A DNA stretch of 64,000 bases, from assembly GCA_963715255.1 (NCBI GenBank), contig CAVQRN010000006.1, positions 124,001 through 188,000 on the forward strand. The letters run 5' to 3'. Made by a program: the position numbers and the translations under genes. Shown piece after piece: positions 1 to 8,684 of this stretch. This stretch comes from JAHEEL01 sp963715255. GTDB taxonomy: Bacteria; Actinomycetota; Acidimicrobiia; Spongiisociales; UBA5794. The notes under the pieces are model-generated. The model was given only the letters and a program-made list of their open reading frames with translations. It had not been told where the DNA came from and did not search any database. Within the stretch, counting starts at the first letter, position 1. Each line of letters opens with the position of its first letter.

Positions 1-523
1 GGGTCTCGAAGTGTCGCGCATCGTCGATGACCTCCTGATCGTCGCCCGATCCGATGCGGGGAACCTCGTCGTTGCCTCGCGGCCCGTTGACCTCTGCGCC
101 GAAGCCACAAGGGCCGCACAAGCCATCGATCCATCTATCACGGTCGAAACAACTGGATCGCCTGTGATCGTCAATGCTGATCCGCAGCGGGTACGGCAGA
201 TTGCCCGCAATCTGATCACCAACGCGCAGCGATATGGAGGTCCGACGATCCGCGTCGTCGTGGGAGACCAAGGCCGTCGTGGCATCCTCGAGGTCCGCGA
301 CGATGGCGAACCGCTCTCCCCCTCGAGCAGATCAGAGATCTTCGAGCCGTACACGAGATCCCAACAGCGCACCGGGGTGACCGCTTCGGTCGGCCTCGGG
401 CTGACAGTCTCGCGCCGTCTCGCCCGTCACATGGGCGGTGATCTTGTCTATGACCACGACGGCGACGAGACCGTCTTCTCCCTCACGCTCGCCAGTGTCA
501 CCCAATCCGTGACCGTGGCGTAG
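1..523 (+). CDS. Sensor histidine kinase, C-terminal part (truncated by window edge)
   Basis: The reading frame is open to the left edge, so only about the last 174 residues of a two-component sensor kinase are present; the GTG at 11 is internal, not a start. The first residues (SRIVDDLLIVARSDAG) look like the end of the second helix of the dimerisation/phosphoacceptor domain; the phosphorylated His would lie upstream of the window. The ATP-binding domain follows, with an N box (NLITNAQRYGG), a G1 box (RDDGEPL) and a G2 box (GLGLTVSRRLARHMGG). It ends 8 nt before the convergent malic enzyme gene. The input signal and the partner regulator cannot be seen. Family assignment is firm. Confidence 0.88.
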   Translation, partial: GLEVSRIVDDLLIVARSDAGNLVVASRPVDLCAEATRAAQAIDPSITVETTGSPVIVNADPQRVRQIARNLITNAQRYGGPTIRVVVGDQGRRGILEVRDDGEPLSPSSRSEIFEPYTRSQQRTGVTASVGLGLTVSRRLARHMGGDLVYDHDGDETVFSLTLASVTQSVTVA

Positions 524-530
524 GTTCGCC

Positions 531-2237
531 TCAGTCTGCGGCCGAGCGGTACGGCAAGTACTCCGGCTCCCACATCTCGGCGTCGATGGCTTCCTCGAGA
601 TCGTCGACGGGTTCGGCGACACCTTCTTCAATCGCTTCCCTGCCGACAGCGATCGCAACCGCACGCGACACCGCTCGCACGTCATTGATATCCGGATACA
701 ACTGACCTTTCGCGATCAGATCATCACCCGTCTGGTCGGCCAGAGCGTACGCAGCCGCAAGGAACATTCGATCGGTGACTTCCTTCGCCTTCACCGTCAC
801 CACCCCGAGGCCCAGGCCCGGGAAGATGAATACGTTGTTCGCCTGCCCTATCCGGTGCATGACTCCCTCATACTCGACGGGTGCAAATGGGCTCCCAGTC
901 GCGACGATGGCCCGCCCGTCGGTCCAATTGAGGGCTGCCTTAGGCGTGATCTCAGAGTTGGCGGTCGGGTTCGACAATGGCAGGATGATTGGCTCATCTA
1001 CATAGGCTGCCATCTCCCGGATGCACTCCTCGTCGAACAAGCCGGCCGTCCCGGAGACCCCGATGAGAACGGTCGGCTTGACGTGGCGGATCACCTCGGC
1101 GAGAGACGGAAGACCGGCCTCGGTGACCCAACTCGCGATCTCGCCGACCGGTGTCGCGAGCCGTCGCTTCACCTCGGTCAGATTGCGACGGTCGTCAACA
1201 ACGAGTCCCCGACTGTCGAGAACGTAGTGGCGTCCCCTGGCCTCGTCGAGATCGAGTCCCGCGTCTGCCATCGCATGTGCGAGCTGCTCGCGAATCCCGT
1301 ATCCGGCCGAGCCCGCGCCGGCGATCACGACCCGATGATCGGCGAGAGAGCCTCCCGTCTTGCGAGTGGCCGAGATGAGTCCACTGACCACCATCGCGGC
1401 CGTTCCTTGGATGTCGTCGTTGAACGACGGGAGAAAGCGCCGATACATCTCGAGATTGTGGAACGAAGTGACGTTCGCGAAGTCCTCCCATTGGAGCAGG
1501 GCATCGGGAAAGACCTCCTTCACCGCATGCACGAACTCCCTGATCAACTCGTCGTATGCCTCGCCACGCAACCGGGTTTCTCGATATCCGAGGTAGAGGG
1601 GATCCTCGAGGAGCTCCGCGTTGTTGGTGCCAACGTCGATCGAGATCGGGATGCAGCGCGTCGGCTTGATCCCGGCTGCGGCGGTATACAAGGCAAGCTT
1701 CCCGATCGGGATGCCGAGACCGCCCGCCCCCTGGTCCCCGAGGCCGAGGATGCGTTCGTTGTCGGTGACCACGATCACCGGCGGCTGCTCCGCGGTACAG
1801 GCCAGAAGCAAGTCGGCGACACGCCCCCGGTCGCGCGGGGTGATGTAGATACCATGGGCGGCCCGGTACAGCTGACTCCAGTACTTGCACGTCGCCGCGA
1901 CGGTCGGCGTATAGATGATTGGAACGGTCTCCTCGAGGTTGTCCATGATGAACCGATAGAACAGAACCTCGTTGCGGTCCATCAGACTGTTCAGGTAGAT
2001 GTTCTTGTCGAGATCTGTCGCCTTCGCGTCCATTTGGGTTCGTACCCGGACGAGTTGCTCTTGAAGCGATGGGATGTGATCCGGGAGGAGGCCTCGCAAA
2101 CCGAACGCCCTTCGCTCGTCCCGGGTGAACGCGGCGCCCTTGTTCAGGAAGGCGTCGTGCAGAAGGGCATAACCGCGTTTGGTCACGGGCAGATAGCGTT
2201 CACCGGTCTCGTGATCTACGAGGGGCCGAGCGTTCAT
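531..2237 (-). CDS. maeA: NAD-dependent malic enzyme
   Basis: 568 residues, the usual length for the large SfcA/MaeA-type malic enzyme, which oxidatively decarboxylates malate to pyruvate in the cytoplasm. The N-terminal malic domain contains YTPTVAATCKYW; the central part carries the metal and substrate motifs (LQWEDFAN, DDIQGTAAMV); the NAD-binding domain begins with GAGSAGYGI near residue 305; and LSNPTANSEITP lies near residue 420. The ATG at 2237 is preceded by a strong ribosome site (AGGAGG, 7 nt before the start). It is divergent from the CLC channel gene and convergent with the kinase fragment, so it is probably transcribed alone. Nothing unusual is seen. Confidence 0.95.
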   Translation of the reverse strand: MNARPLVDHETGERYLPVTKRGYALLHDAFLNKGAAFTRDERRAFGLRGLLPDHIPSLQEQLVRVRTQMDAKATDLDKNIYLNSLMDRNEVLFYRFIMDNLEETVPIIYTPTVAATCKYWSQLYRAAHGIYITPRDRGRVADLLLACTAEQPPVIVVTDNERILGLGDQGAGGLGIPIGKLALYTAAAGIKPTRCIPISIDVGTNNAELLEDPLYLGYRETRLRGEAYDELIREFVHAVKEVFPDALLQWEDFANVTSFHNLEMYRRFLPSFNDDIQGTAAMVVSGLISATRKTGGSLADHRVVIAGAGSAGYGIREQLAHAMADAGLDLDEARGRHYVLDSRGLVVDDRRNLTEVKRRLATPVGEIASWVTEAGLPSLAEVIRHVKPTVLIGVSGTAGLFDEECIREMAAYVDEPIILPLSNPTANSEITPKAALNWTDGRAIVATGSPFAPVEYEGVMHRIGQANNVFIFPGLGLGVVTVKAKEVTDRMFLAAAYALADQTGDDLIAKGQLYPDINDVRAVSRAVAIAVGREAIEEGVAEPVDDLEEAIDAEMWEPEYLPYRSAAD

Positions 2238-2361
2238 GAGTTCCTCCTGAATCGACGCACCGGATCGGCGTCACATCTCCCGGCAGCATATTCGTTGTGA
2301 ATCGATCTACTAAGGGCCGTTCGGCCGGTTCGCGCTTCGAGAGGAGTGGACCGGCATCGGT

Positions 2362-2367
2362 TACCGT
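2362..2367 (+). promoter_or_regulatory. Probable -10 box (TACCGT) of a leaderless CLC mRNA
   Basis: TACCGT ends 7 nt before the ATG at 2375 and there is no Shine-Dalgarno sequence between them. This is the layout of leaderless actinobacterial promoters and is the reason for preferring 2375 over the upstream GTG at 2297. The -35 box is not obvious. Confidence 0.45.
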
Positions 2368-2374
2368 TCAGCCG

Positions 2375-4393
2375 ATGTCCCACTTCAGGAGATGGCTCTC
2401 CGACCTGCTCGCCCGGCGCGGCACAACGGCGTTCCTCTTGGCCGCTCTGATCCTCGGCGTGCTGGTGGGCCTCGGGGGTGCCGTACTCGTCTGGGCGATC
2501 GAGTTCTCGCGCGACGCATTTGGTGCTCTCGACAGCGCTCTCGGTTGGGGGAAGTGGTTCATCCTCCTCGCGATTCCGATAGCGTTTCTGATCGCCTGGG
2601 GGCTCGATCGCAGATTCGGACCCGGGGTCGCCAGTGGTGGCGTGACCGAAGCGATGGTGGGCGTAGGGCTCCACGGCGGATATCTCCCGACCAGGTTGAT
2701 CCCAACGAAGATCATCGCCACCGCGGCAACACTGGGAGCCGGAGGCTCGGGCGGACGAGAGGGGCCGATCGCACTCATCGGCGCGGCCATCGGCTCATCG
2801 TTCTCCCGGTACACGGGATTCGGTCAGGATCACGTCAAGAGTCTGGTCGCGGCCGGCGCAGGAGCCGGTATCGGCGCATCGTTCAATGCCCCGATCGCCG
2901 GGATGCTGTTTGCAATGGAGGTCATCCTCCGTTCGTTCTCGGTCCGCCATCTCAATGCGATCGTGATCACGTCGGTCATCGCGGCCGTTACGACACACGT
3001 GCTCGTCGGAGAAGAGCAACTCCTCACTTCGCCACCACACGAACTCGCCGACCCACGCCAACTCATCCTGTACGTCGCCCTTGCTCTCGTCGCCGTCCTC
3101 TTCGGGGTGCTGTTCCTGCGGGTTCTATCGATCACGAGTGGCTACCGGTTGCCGGGGAATCTCCCTGGATGGCTCATCCCGGTCGGCGCGGGTCTCGCCG
3201 TGGCCGCCATCGGCCTCACCCAGCCTCTCGTGCTCGGCACCGGCCAGAACTACCTCTCCGGCCTCCTCTCAGCCACATCTGACACAGAACTCGTCTGGTG
3301 GTCGCTGTTCATCCTCGCCGCACTCAAGATCATCGCAACCTCGCTCACCCGTGCCGGCGGGGGATCCGTCGGCACGTTCATGGCCGCCCTGTTCATCGGC
3401 GGTTCGATCGGAGCGGGATTCGCCACGCTCGTCGATCCGATCTGGTCGCTGTCCGAGATCGACCCCGGGGCATTCGCCGTGGTCGGCATGGCGGCGACGT
3501 TCGCCGCGGTAGCCAGAGCTCCGCTCACGTCGGTCATCATCGTGTTCGAGATCACCGGTGACTACGGCCTCGTCCTTCCACTGATGCTCGGCGCCGCCCT
3601 CGCGACCTACCTCGGCGAACGGCTCCACACCGACTCCGCCTACACGATCGCTTTGACCAGGTCCGGCATCCACCTCCCCACGATGCAAGACATCGACCTC
3701 CTCGACACGGTCAGCGTCGCCGACGTCATGGCCGTCGTCGACGAAGCCGCGACGCCATCGACGACCGTTGACGAGGTCCGAGAGATGTTCAATCGCCACC
3801 ACCACCATGGCCTCCCGGTCATCGAACGTGATCAGCTGATCGGCGTTGTCAGCCTCAGCGACGTCGAGAACCTCGACGACGGCACGGGACTCACGGTGGC
3901 CGATGTGATGACGCGCAATCCGATCACTGCCACGCCGGAGCTGCCGGTCTCGGCAGCGCTCGCGCGGATGGCATCGTTCGGACTCGGCCGACTCCCCGTC
4001 GTGGATGATGCCAATCCAACCCTGGTCGTGGGCATGTTCCGGCGGGAATCGGTCGTTCGTGCCTACCACCACGCACTCGGAACCGCGACCGGCCGCGAGC
4101 TGTATCGAGAGCGGGTGCGCCTCCGATCCCAACCCGGCACCACGTTCTTTGAGATCTCCATCGTGCGAGCCTCCCCTCTTGCGACCCAGATCGTCAGAGA
4201 CATCCCGTGGCCGGATGGAGCCATTCTCGTCTCGATCCGCCGCGACACGAGTGTGCTGATACCCCACGGAAATACGCGTATTGAGCCGGGCGACAAACTG
4301 ACCTTCTTCGGGACGGGTGCGGCCCGCGTTGACGTTGGTCATCTGATGGAGCCAACGGCGGAGGTGACGGACGACTGGAGAGTCAAGCGATAG
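2375..4393 (+). CDS. CLC-family chloride channel/antiporter with CBS pair and TrkA-C domain
   Basis: 672-residue integral membrane protein of the CLC family with about ten membrane helices in the first 430 residues. The GREGP motif carrying the gating glutamate is present (GGSGGREGPIALIG), and the later GGGSVGTFMAALF segment matches the GxFxP-like region. The first selectivity motif GSGIP is not recognisable; ASGGVTEAM stands in its place, so the ion preference is uncertain. Two CBS domains follow (roughly residues 445-575), and a C-terminal TrkA-C/RCK-like domain ends at residue 660, suggesting ligand gating. A GTG at 2297 would add 26 residues, but the -10 box just before 2375 argues for the shorter form. 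It is divergent from malic enzyme. Confidence 0.9.
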   Translation: MSHFRRWLSDLLARRGTTAFLLAALILGVLVGLGGAVLVWAIEFSRDAFGALDSALGWGKWFILLAIPIAFLIAWGLDRRFGPGVASGGVTEAMVGVGLHGGYLPTRLIPTKIIATAATLGAGGSGGREGPIALIGAAIGSSFSRYTGFGQDHVKSLVAAGAGAGIGASFNAPIAGMLFAMEVILRSFSVRHLNAIVITSVIAAVTTHVLVGEEQLLTSPPHELADPRQLILYVALALVAVLFGVLFLRVLSITSGYRLPGNLPGWLIPVGAGLAVAAIGLTQPLVLGTGQNYLSGLLSATSDTELVWWSLFILAALKIIATSLTRAGGGSVGTFMAALFIGGSIGAGFATLVDPIWSLSEIDPGAFAVVGMAATFAAVARAPLTSVIIVFEITGDYGLVLPLMLGAALATYLGERLHTDSAYTIALTRSGIHLPTMQDIDLLDTVSVADVMAVVDEAATPSTTVDEVREMFNRHHHHGLPVIERDQLIGVVSLSDVENLDDGTGLTVADVMTRNPITATPELPVSAALARMASFGLGRLPVVDDANPTLVVGMFRRESVVRAYHHALGTATGRELYRERVRLRSQPGTTFFEISIVRASPLATQIVRDIPWPDGAILVSIRRDTSVLIPHGNTRIEPGDKLTFFGTGAARVDVGHLMEPTAEVTDDWRVKR

Positions 4394-4403
4394 CCCCAAG
4401 AGA

Positions 4404-4432
4404 TTGGCGCTGTTCGGAGGAACCGATACATT
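4404..4432 (+). promoter_or_regulatory. Promoter of manC (TTGGCG - 17 nt - TACATT)
   Basis: TTGGCG at 4404-4409 and TACATT at 4427-4432 are separated by 17 nt, and the ATG at 4439 follows the -10 box by only 6 nt. This predicts a leaderless transcript and is the best -35/-10 pair among the leaderless-type starts in the window. Confidence 0.6.
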
Positions 4433-4438
4433 ACCGCC

Positions 4439-5833
4439 ATGACCGATCGATCCATCGTTCCCGTCATCCTCTCAGGAGGGGCCGGCAGCCGCCTGTGGCC
4501 CGCGTCACGGAGCCGACAACCGAAGCAACTGCTCTCACTGGTGGAAGACCGGACGATGCTCTTGATGACCATCCAGCGCACTGATGCGGTATCCGCCGCA
4601 GGTGCGCCGCTCATCGTGTGCAACGAGGACCAACGGTCAGGAATCGAGCGCGAACTCGCGAAATCCGGACATTCCGACGCCGCCCTCATCCTCGAGCCAA
4701 TCGGGAGGAATACGGCTCCGGCGACCGCAGTCGCCGCGCTCCAACTCACCGCAGACGGCGCCGATCCGATCTTGTTCGTGATGCCCGCCGATCACGTGAT
4801 CAGGAACGAGCGGGCGTTCAGCGAGGCCGTGGATCTCGCCGCCGGGTTCGCCGAAAAGGGGTACCTCTTGACGTTCGGGATCGACCCGACCGGCCCTGAG
4901 ACCGGGTACGGCTACATCCGGTTTGGTGATCCACTTGCCGAGGGCGTGCACATCGTTGAGGAGTTTCGAGAGAAGCCGGACCGCGCCACCGCGGACGAGT
5001 ACCTCGCGAGCGGCCGCTACCTGTGGAACAGCGGCATCTTCATGTTCCTGGCTTCACGATTCCTCGTCGAACTCGAAACACATGCACCCGGCGTACTCGA
5101 TGCCGCACGAGCCGCCCTCGCCGGCGCCGAACGCGACGGACCCGTGACGCGTCTCGACGAGACCGCGTTCGCTGCGGCGCCGTCGATCTCGATCGACTAC
5201 GCCGTCATGGAGCACACCTCATCAGCGGCCGTGGTGCCGATCCACACGGGATGGAGCGATGTCGGATCGTGGGCGGCGTTGTGGGAACTCGCGCAGCATG
5301 ACGAGAACGGCAATGTGGTTGTCGGGGACGTGGAGATCATCGACGTAGGGGACAGCTACGTGAGGAGCAGCGGGCGACTCGTGGCGGCGATCGGCCTCGA
5401 CAACGTAGTGATCGTCGATACGCCGGATGCCACCCTCGTAAGTCGACGCGACCGCTCCCAAGACGTGAAGGCAATCGTCGATCGTCTCAAGGAACAAGGA
5501 CGGTCCGAAGTGGACACCGATGGTTCCGAGCTTCGGTCGTGGGGCGCGTTCACCACACTCGACCGCGGGCAGGGATACCGGGTCCGTCGGCTGCACATCG
5601 AACCTGGCGCCGCGATGCCGGTCCAAACACACGAGGATCGTTTGGAACACTGGATCGTCACCCGCGGTACCGCACGAGTTCACCTCGGCGGCACGGCACG
5701 CCTCGTTCCCGAACACGAATCCGTGCTCATACCCGGCGGCGAGACCCACCAGTTCGAGAACGTGTCTGGAGCGGAAGCTCTCGAGATGATCGAAGTCAGT
5801 TTCGGCACCCAAAACGGAGAGGATGAAGGATGA
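4439..5833 (+). CDS. manC: Mannose-1-phosphate guanylyltransferase / mannose-6-phosphate isomerase
   Basis: 464 residues, bifunctional type II PMI/GMP family; makes GDP-mannose for surface polysaccharide. The N-terminal nucleotidyltransferase starts with GGAGSRLWPASRSRQPKQLL; later come MPADHVI, the ETGYGYI segment, REKP and YLWNSGIFMF. The C-terminal cupin (about residues 375-455) includes EHWIVTRGTARVHLGG. In the cupin metal motif the family usually has two adjacent His before Arg (QxHHHR); here it reads QTHEDRLEHW, so one or two ligands differ and isomerase activity should not be assumed. The downstream 116-residue gene overlaps it by ATGA and is probably co-transcribed. Confidence 0.93.
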   Translation: MTDRSIVPVILSGGAGSRLWPASRSRQPKQLLSLVEDRTMLLMTIQRTDAVSAAGAPLIVCNEDQRSGIERELAKSGHSDAALILEPIGRNTAPATAVAALQLTADGADPILFVMPADHVIRNERAFSEAVDLAAGFAEKGYLLTFGIDPTGPETGYGYIRFGDPLAEGVHIVEEFREKPDRATADEYLASGRYLWNSGIFMFLASRFLVELETHAPGVLDAARAALAGAERDGPVTRLDETAFAAAPSISIDYAVMEHTSSAAVVPIHTGWSDVGSWAALWELAQHDENGNVVVGDVEIIDVGDSYVRSSGRLVAAIGLDNVVIVDTPDATLVSRRDRSQDVKAIVDRLKEQGRSEVDTDGSELRSWGAFTTLDRGQGYRVRRLHIEPGAAMPVQTHEDRLEHWIVTRGTARVHLGGTARLVPEHESVLIPGGETHQFENVSGAEALEMIEVSFGTQNGEDEG

Positions 5834-6180
5834 CCGGTCCCCTGATCATCATCGTCGTGGTCATCGTCGTCGTCGGCGGCATGGTCATGCTCTCGCGCAC
5901 CGGGAGCCAGCGCAAGAAGGAAGCCATCGCCGACCTTCAACGCGAGAAGGAAGCCCTCCGAGTCCTCGACATTCTCGACCTCGTGAACGAAGAGGTCCGT
6001 GAGACCGGCATCGCCGAACTCCCGGGAGCCGAAGGAATCGACCCGGTGGTTCTGCTCAAAGTCTGGAAGCGCGACCGCGAAGCCTGCAGCGAGGGCGAAG
6101 GTCGATTTGTCGTCTCGGACGGTGTAGAGCCGTCGGCAGCGAAGGAAGCCGACGTCATGTTCGAGTGCGTGGCCGAGTAG
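5830..6180 (+). CDS. Small single-pass membrane protein, unknown function
   Basis: 116 residues, starting with an ATG that overlaps the manC stop (ATGA). Residues 3-23 form one very hydrophobic helix rich in Ile and Val, followed by a basic stretch (RTGSQRKKE), so the rest is probably cytoplasmic. The soluble part is acidic and partly helical, with two Cys (about residues 87 and 112). I recognise no family. Translational coupling with manC suggests a linked role, but no function can be assigned. A tandem pair of the dispersed 3' element begins about 30 nt after its stop. Confidence 0.75.
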   Translation: MTGPLIIIVVVIVVVGGMVMLSRTGSQRKKEAIADLQREKEALRVLDILDLVNEEVRETGIAELPGAEGIDPVVLLKVWKRDREACSEGEGRFVVSDGVEPSAAKEADVMFECVAE

Positions 6181-6208
6181 CAGAGCAAGAACGGCAGGCT
6201 GCGGGTCC

Positions 6209-6320
6209 CCGTACCCAGGGTTTGTGTCCCCGCATGCGGCGCCCCCAACCCGCGGAACGGGAGCGCCCCCGTACCCAGGGTTTGTGTCCCCGCATGCGGC
6301 GCCCCCAGCCCGCGGAAGGG
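6209..6320 (+). repeat. Tandem pair of the CCCAGGG dispersed 3' element
   Basis: Two copies of a roughly 50 bp element spaced exactly 60 bp apart (6209-6258 and 6269-6318). Each has the core GTACCCAGGGTTTGTGTCCC, then a small inverted repeat (CCGCATGCGG), then CCCGCGGAA. Single relatives lie at 21801, 24219, 25234 and 43224, every one of them in the sense orientation just after a gene. No coding potential; may act in 3'-end formation or be a REP-like repeat. Confidence 0.85.
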
Positions 6321-6362
6321 GAGCGTCCCCTCGATCCCGGGACTCGCGGCACAGACGACCGC

Positions 6363-6368
6363 TAGCCT
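6363..6368 (+). promoter_or_regulatory. Probable -10 box (TAGCCT), leaderless start of LOG-like gene
   Basis: TAGCCT ends 8 nt before the ATG at 6377, with no ribosome site between. It fixes the start well downstream of the long open frame that runs through the repeat. Confidence 0.45.
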
Positions 6369-6376
6369 CGACGGCT

Positions 6377-6916
6377 ATGAATGTCGTTGCGGTCTTCGGT
6401 GCATCCTCCCCGGTCCCTGGTGAACCCGTCTACGCGGACGGAATCCGCTGCGGGCGACTCCTCGCAGAGGCAGGATTCGCCGTCGCGACCGGCGGCTACG
6501 CAGGCTTGATGGAAGCCGTCTCGCTCGGCGCGGCTGAAGCCGGGGGCCGAGCCATCGGGGTCACCGTCCCCGACGTGTTCCCGGATCGTCCTGGTGGCAA
6601 CGCCCACCTCACCGAAGAGACACGGACCGCATCCTTGCTCGAACGCATCCACGAAATGGTTGATCTCTCGGTTGCCTCGATCGCTATGCCCGGCTCTCTT
6701 GGAACGGCAACGGAACTCCTCGTGGCATGGAACCTCGCCTATGTGGCTCGGTTCAACGGTGCAACGCCGAAGCCGGTCATTGCTGTTGGAGAACAGTGGC
6801 GGCGCCTTGTCCCGCTCCTCACCGAGGAACTCCTGACCGATGGATCGCTCGTAACGTTGGTCGACACCGTTGACGAAGCCGTACAGAGCGTCTCTGCAAC
6901 CGCTCGCTGCCAATGA
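6377..6916 (+). CDS. LOG-family (lysine decarboxylase-like) Rossmann protein
   Basis: 179 residues. The N-terminus AVFGASSPVPGEP, the GGYAGLMEAVSLGAAEAGG segment and PGSLGTATELLVAWN correspond to the Rossmann loop and PGGxGTxxE motif of the LOG/TIGR00725 group. Some members are cytokinin-activating phosphoribohydrolases, but many bacterial ones have unknown nucleotide substrates. The second Gly of the PGG motif is Ser here. The open frame extends upstream to 6224 through repeat DNA, but the ATG at 6377 fits the family start and the -10 box. The stop overlaps the start of the opuC ATPase gene by 4 nt, so they probably share a transcript, although a metabolic link is not evident. Confidence 0.8.
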   Translation: MNVVAVFGASSPVPGEPVYADGIRCGRLLAEAGFAVATGGYAGLMEAVSLGAAEAGGRAIGVTVPDVFPDRPGGNAHLTEETRTASLLERIHEMVDLSVASIAMPGSLGTATELLVAWNLAYVARFNGATPKPVIAVGEQWRRLVPLLTEELLTDGSLVTLVDTVDEAVQSVSATARCQ

Positions 6917-8001
6917 TCGACCTGCAGGATCTGACGAAGATCTTCCCCGGCACCGTCGCGCCTGCCGTCGATCGACTCACCCTTCATATCGAGCGCGGGG
7001 AGATTGCCGTCTTCGTTGGGCCATCGGGATGCGGCAAGACGACGACGCTGAAGATGATCAATCGTCTGGTCGAGCCAACTTCCGGCACGATTCGAATCGA
7101 AGGCCGTTCTGCCGACGCCGTTCCCGTGCATGAACTCAGACGCGGCATCGGCTACGTCATCCAGCAGATCGGCCTCTTCCCGCACCGGACGATCCGCCAG
7201 AACATGGCCACCGTCCCCGGGCTCCTGAATTGGGACAAGAAGCGAATCGCCGAGCGGGTCGACGAGCTCGCCGATCTCGTCGCCCTCGATCCGGACATGC
7301 TCGACCGGTACCCTGCCGAACTCTCCGGTGGTCAGCGCCAGCGCGTCGGCGTTGCCCGCGCGTTGGCGGCCGATCCCCCGGTCCTCCTGATGGACGAGCC
7401 GTTCGGCGCCGTGGACCCCATCGTGCGGGCCCACCTCCAGGATGAGCTCCTCGATCTCCAGCGGCGGCTTCGCAAGACCATCGCTCTCGTAACACATGAC
7501 ATCGACGAGGCAATCAAGCTGGGTGACCGCGTCGCGATCCTGAGTGAGGGTGGCCATCTCGAGCAGTACGGGCCACCCGCCGACATCCTGCGCGACCCGG
7601 CGAATCCTTTCGTCGCAGACTTCCTCGGCACCGACCGTGGGATCAAGCGGCTCTCGCTGATCCCGATCTCCGATCTCGATCTCGAGACCGGCCCCGTAGT
7701 CGATCGTTCGGCGACGTACGCCGAGGCGGTGGCTACCGCTCTGGAGTACGGCACCGACTGGATTGCTGTACGAGACGGGATCAGGATCGACGGCTGGATT
7801 CGGATCGCCGACATCCCGGGCGACGGGCCGGGACTGGTCGATGCCGAACCATTTCAGACCCGACTCACGGAAGACTCCACCCTCAAGGAAGCGCTCGATG
7901 CGATCGTCTCGTCGCATACGTCGGTGGCCGCCGTGTTCGATGGCCCCGAACTTCTCGGCATGATCACCGCCGACGCCGTCAGCCGCGAGATTCTCCGGTG
8001 A
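6913..8001 (+). CDS. opuCA: Glycine betaine/choline-type ABC transporter ATP-binding protein
   Basis: 362 residues; ATPase of an OpuC/ProV-type importer for compatible solutes. It has Walker A GPSGCGKTTTLKMINRL (from residue 36), a Q loop (YVIQQIGLFPH), the signature ELSGGQRQRVGVARAL, Walker B LLMDEPFGAVD and the switch His (VTHDIDEA). The C-terminal 120 residues are CBS-like, as in OpuCA, where they sense ionic strength. The ATG overlaps the preceding stop and its own stop overlaps the permease start, so genes 6913-10384 form one operon in the order ATPase, permease, permease, binding protein. Confidence 0.93.
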   Translation: MIDLQDLTKIFPGTVAPAVDRLTLHIERGEIAVFVGPSGCGKTTTLKMINRLVEPTSGTIRIEGRSADAVPVHELRRGIGYVIQQIGLFPHRTIRQNMATVPGLLNWDKKRIAERVDELADLVALDPDMLDRYPAELSGGQRQRVGVARALAADPPVLLMDEPFGAVDPIVRAHLQDELLDLQRRLRKTIALVTHDIDEAIKLGDRVAILSEGGHLEQYGPPADILRDPANPFVADFLGTDRGIKRLSLIPISDLDLETGPVVDRSATYAEAVATALEYGTDWIAVRDGIRIDGWIRIADIPGDGPGLVDAEPFQTRLTEDSTLKEALDAIVSSHTSVAAVFDGPELLGMITADAVSREILR

Positions 8002-8684
8002 TCGTCTTCGTACAGGCCGCCGGCGGTTTCTTCTCGTGGGAGTGGGTTGTCAACCATCTCGACGACATCTGGGACCGCACCGTTGAGCACCTCATGCTCA
8101 CCGCCATCGCCGTCACTGTCGGCATGGCGATCAGCCTCGCTCTGTCCATCGTGGCGTTGCGGTACCGATGGACCTACACGCCGATCACGTGGTTCACTGG
8201 CGTCCTCTACACGATCCCGAGTCTCGCTCTGTTCGCCTTCCTGGTCCCGGTCACGGGCCTCTCCGTCCTCACCGCCGAGATCGGCCTGGTGTCATATACG
8301 CTGCTGATCCTGATCAGGAACACGGTCGCCGGTATCGACGGCGTGCCGCCCGCCACGGTGGAGTCGGCTCGCGGCATGGGCTACACGAGCCGAGGGCTCT
8401 TCTTCGCTGTTGAGCTTCCGCTCGCTCTTCCGGTGATCATCGCTGGGATCCGGATCGCATCAGTCACAACGATCGGACTCGTCACCATCACCGCCCTGAT
8501 CGGCCAGGGCGGTCTCGGGTTCTTCATTCTCAGGGGGCTGAACCTCTTCTACTCGCCGATAGGGACGACCCAGATCGTGGTTGGCACCGTCGTCTCCGTG
8601 GCCCTGGCAGTGGCCGTCGATCTCACCCTCGTCGGCGTTCAACGGCTGGCGACACCGTGGTCGACAAGGAGGGCGGCGGCGTGA
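7998..8684 (+). CDS. opuCB: Glycine betaine/choline-type ABC transporter permease
   Basis: 228 residues with five or six membrane helices and the BPD_transp_1 coupling loop around residues 110-135 (GIDGVPPATVESARGMGYT), the region that contacts the ATPase. The short length and lack of a long N-terminal domain fit the OpuCB/YehY type rather than ProW. It overlaps opuCA by ATGA and the second permease by GTGA. With the second permease it would form a heterodimeric membrane channel. Confidence 0.92.
   Translation: MIVFVQAAGGFFSWEWVVNHLDDIWDRTVEHLMLTAIAVTVGMAISLALSIVALRYRWTYTPITWFTGVLYTIPSLALFAFLVPVTGLSVLTAEIGLVSYTLLILIRNTVAGIDGVPPATVESARGMGYTSRGLFFAVELPLALPVIIAGIRIASVTTIGLVTITALIGQGGLGFFILRGLNLFYSPIGTTQIVVGTVVSVALAVAVDLTLVGVQRLATPWSTRRAAA

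Noticed and set aside
855..2300. A 481-codon open frame on the plus strand opposite malic enzyme
   Set aside because: It is antisense to a clear malic enzyme gene, lacks any family motif and is rich in the residues expected from GC-rich shadow frames.
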